A stretch of DNA of 6,573 nucleotides, taken from assembly GCA_030271555.1 (NCBI GenBank), contig JARXKQ010000068.1, positions 1 through 6,573 of the forward strand, read 5' to 3'. Within the stretch, counting starts at the first letter, position 1. The number at the start of each line of letters is the position of its first letter. The position numbers and the translations under genes were made by a program. This DNA comes from Chloroflexota bacterium. Its GTDB lineage: Bacteria > Chloroflexota > Limnocylindria > Limnocylindrales > CSP1-4. The notes beneath the pieces are model-generated. The model was given only the letters and a program-made list of their open reading frames with translations, was not told where the DNA came from and did no database searches. Of this stretch, positions 6,177 through 6,573 are shown one piece after another.

Positions 6177-6573
6177 TTGAATCGCTATAACCGCTCGCTT
6201 CACCTCGACCTGTCCGGTAAGGCGGCCGGCTCAGGCGTCGTGGCAGCGGCACTGAGCTTCCTGTTCCCGGGCTTGGGCCAGGCATACCTGCGCAATCGCC
6301 GCGCCGCCCTGACCTTCGCCCTACCCGTCCTCGTCGTGATCGGTGGCGTGCTGCTCCTCGTTGTGCTCGACGGCCTTAATCGCGTCGGCGCCAAGCTGCT
6401 TAATCCCACCATCGCCCTGGGCGCGGCGCTGCTGCTGCTGCTGGGCGGCGTCTGGTGGATCCTGGGCGTGCTGAACGCCGGGCGCTCGGGCGCCCGGCGA
6501 CCCGGCGCCAACGCCGCGATCATTCCAGCCATCTTGATCGTGGCGGTCGCCGCGGGCACGCTGATTGGCGCCG
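6177..6573 (+). CDS. Multi-spanning membrane protein, N-terminal part; possibly an LCP (LytR-CpsA-Psr) family protein
   Basis: An open frame of 132 codons runs from TTG 6177 off the window edge with no stop, preceded by AGGAGG. Codon use is GC-rich at third positions and the hydrophobic pattern is strong. After a polar N-terminus there is a segment with FLFPGLGQAYLRNRRAALTF (28-47), the Pro-Gly-Leu-Gly-Gln motif of small two-helix membrane units. Membrane spans follow at about 21-38, 44-64, 78-99 and 113-131, separated by short charged loops. In Chloroflexota and some Actinomycetota I recall such an FPGLGQ membrane block at the N-terminus of LCP proteins, which transfer glycopolymers to the peptidoglycan on the outer face of the membrane. 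The catalytic LCP domain would lie past the window, so that part is an inference. Divergent from the secreted-protein gene, and thus possibly co-controlled through the dyad at 6122-6139. Confidence 0.65.
   Translation, partial: MNRYNRSLHLDLSGKAAGSGVVAAALSFLFPGLGQAYLRNRRAALTFALPVLVVIGGVLLLVVLDGLNRVGAKLLNPTIALGAALLLLLGGVWWILGVLNAGRSGARRPGANAAIIPAILIVAVAAGTLIGA

Overview
The window is GC-rich, gene-dense bacterial chromosome with short intergenic gaps and no mobile element, RNA gene or CRISPR array that I can see. The mix of genes points to a high-GC Chloroflexota (Limnocylindria-like) or Actinomycetota genome, probably a metagenome-derived contig. The clues are an animal-type transketolase, the isomerase type usually found fused to transaldolase, a psuK-psuG pair, an Xre-like/PD-(D/E)XK orphan protein, and a membrane protein with an FPGLGQ motif. 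The phylum is an inference from remembered family resemblance, not a database result.

Layout: the left part (1-2347, minus strand) holds a sugar-phosphate module. Transketolase (488-2347) overlaps by ATGA with a downstream glucose-6-phosphate isomerase (491 down to the window edge). The isomerase frame carries an in-frame TAG at codon 83, while everything after the TAG still reads as conserved isomerase. Divergent from this, across a 61-bp intergenic region with a 16-bp dyad, lies a plus-strand pseudouridine catabolism pair: a PfkB kinase (2409-3332, probable PsuK) and pseudouridine-5'-phosphate glycosidase PsuG (3346-4251). They are followed by a 238-residue protein with a shortened Xre-like helix-turn-helix and a PD-(D/E)XK core (4286-5002).

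A 93-bp convergent gap separates this from a minus-strand gene (6016 down to 5096) for a secreted protein of unknown function. It too is split by an in-frame TAG, at a position where the family as I recall it has Tyr. A 160-bp divergent region with an 18-bp perfect dyad then leads to a plus-strand, TTG-started, multi-membrane-span gene (6177 to the edge), possibly the N-terminus of an LCP (LytR-CpsA-Psr) protein.

How the genes fit together: PsuK phosphorylates pseudouridine and PsuG splits pseudouridine 5'-phosphate into uracil and ribose 5-phosphate. Ribose 5-phosphate is a transketolase substrate, and the isomerase acts on the hexose phosphate end of the same network. The divergent arrangement therefore makes metabolic sense as nucleoside-ribose salvage feeding the pentose phosphate pathway. 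The most unusual observation is two otherwise intact genes in 6.6 kb that each carry a single in-frame amber codon. Point mutation or sequence error is the leading explanation, and recoding is a less likely alternative.
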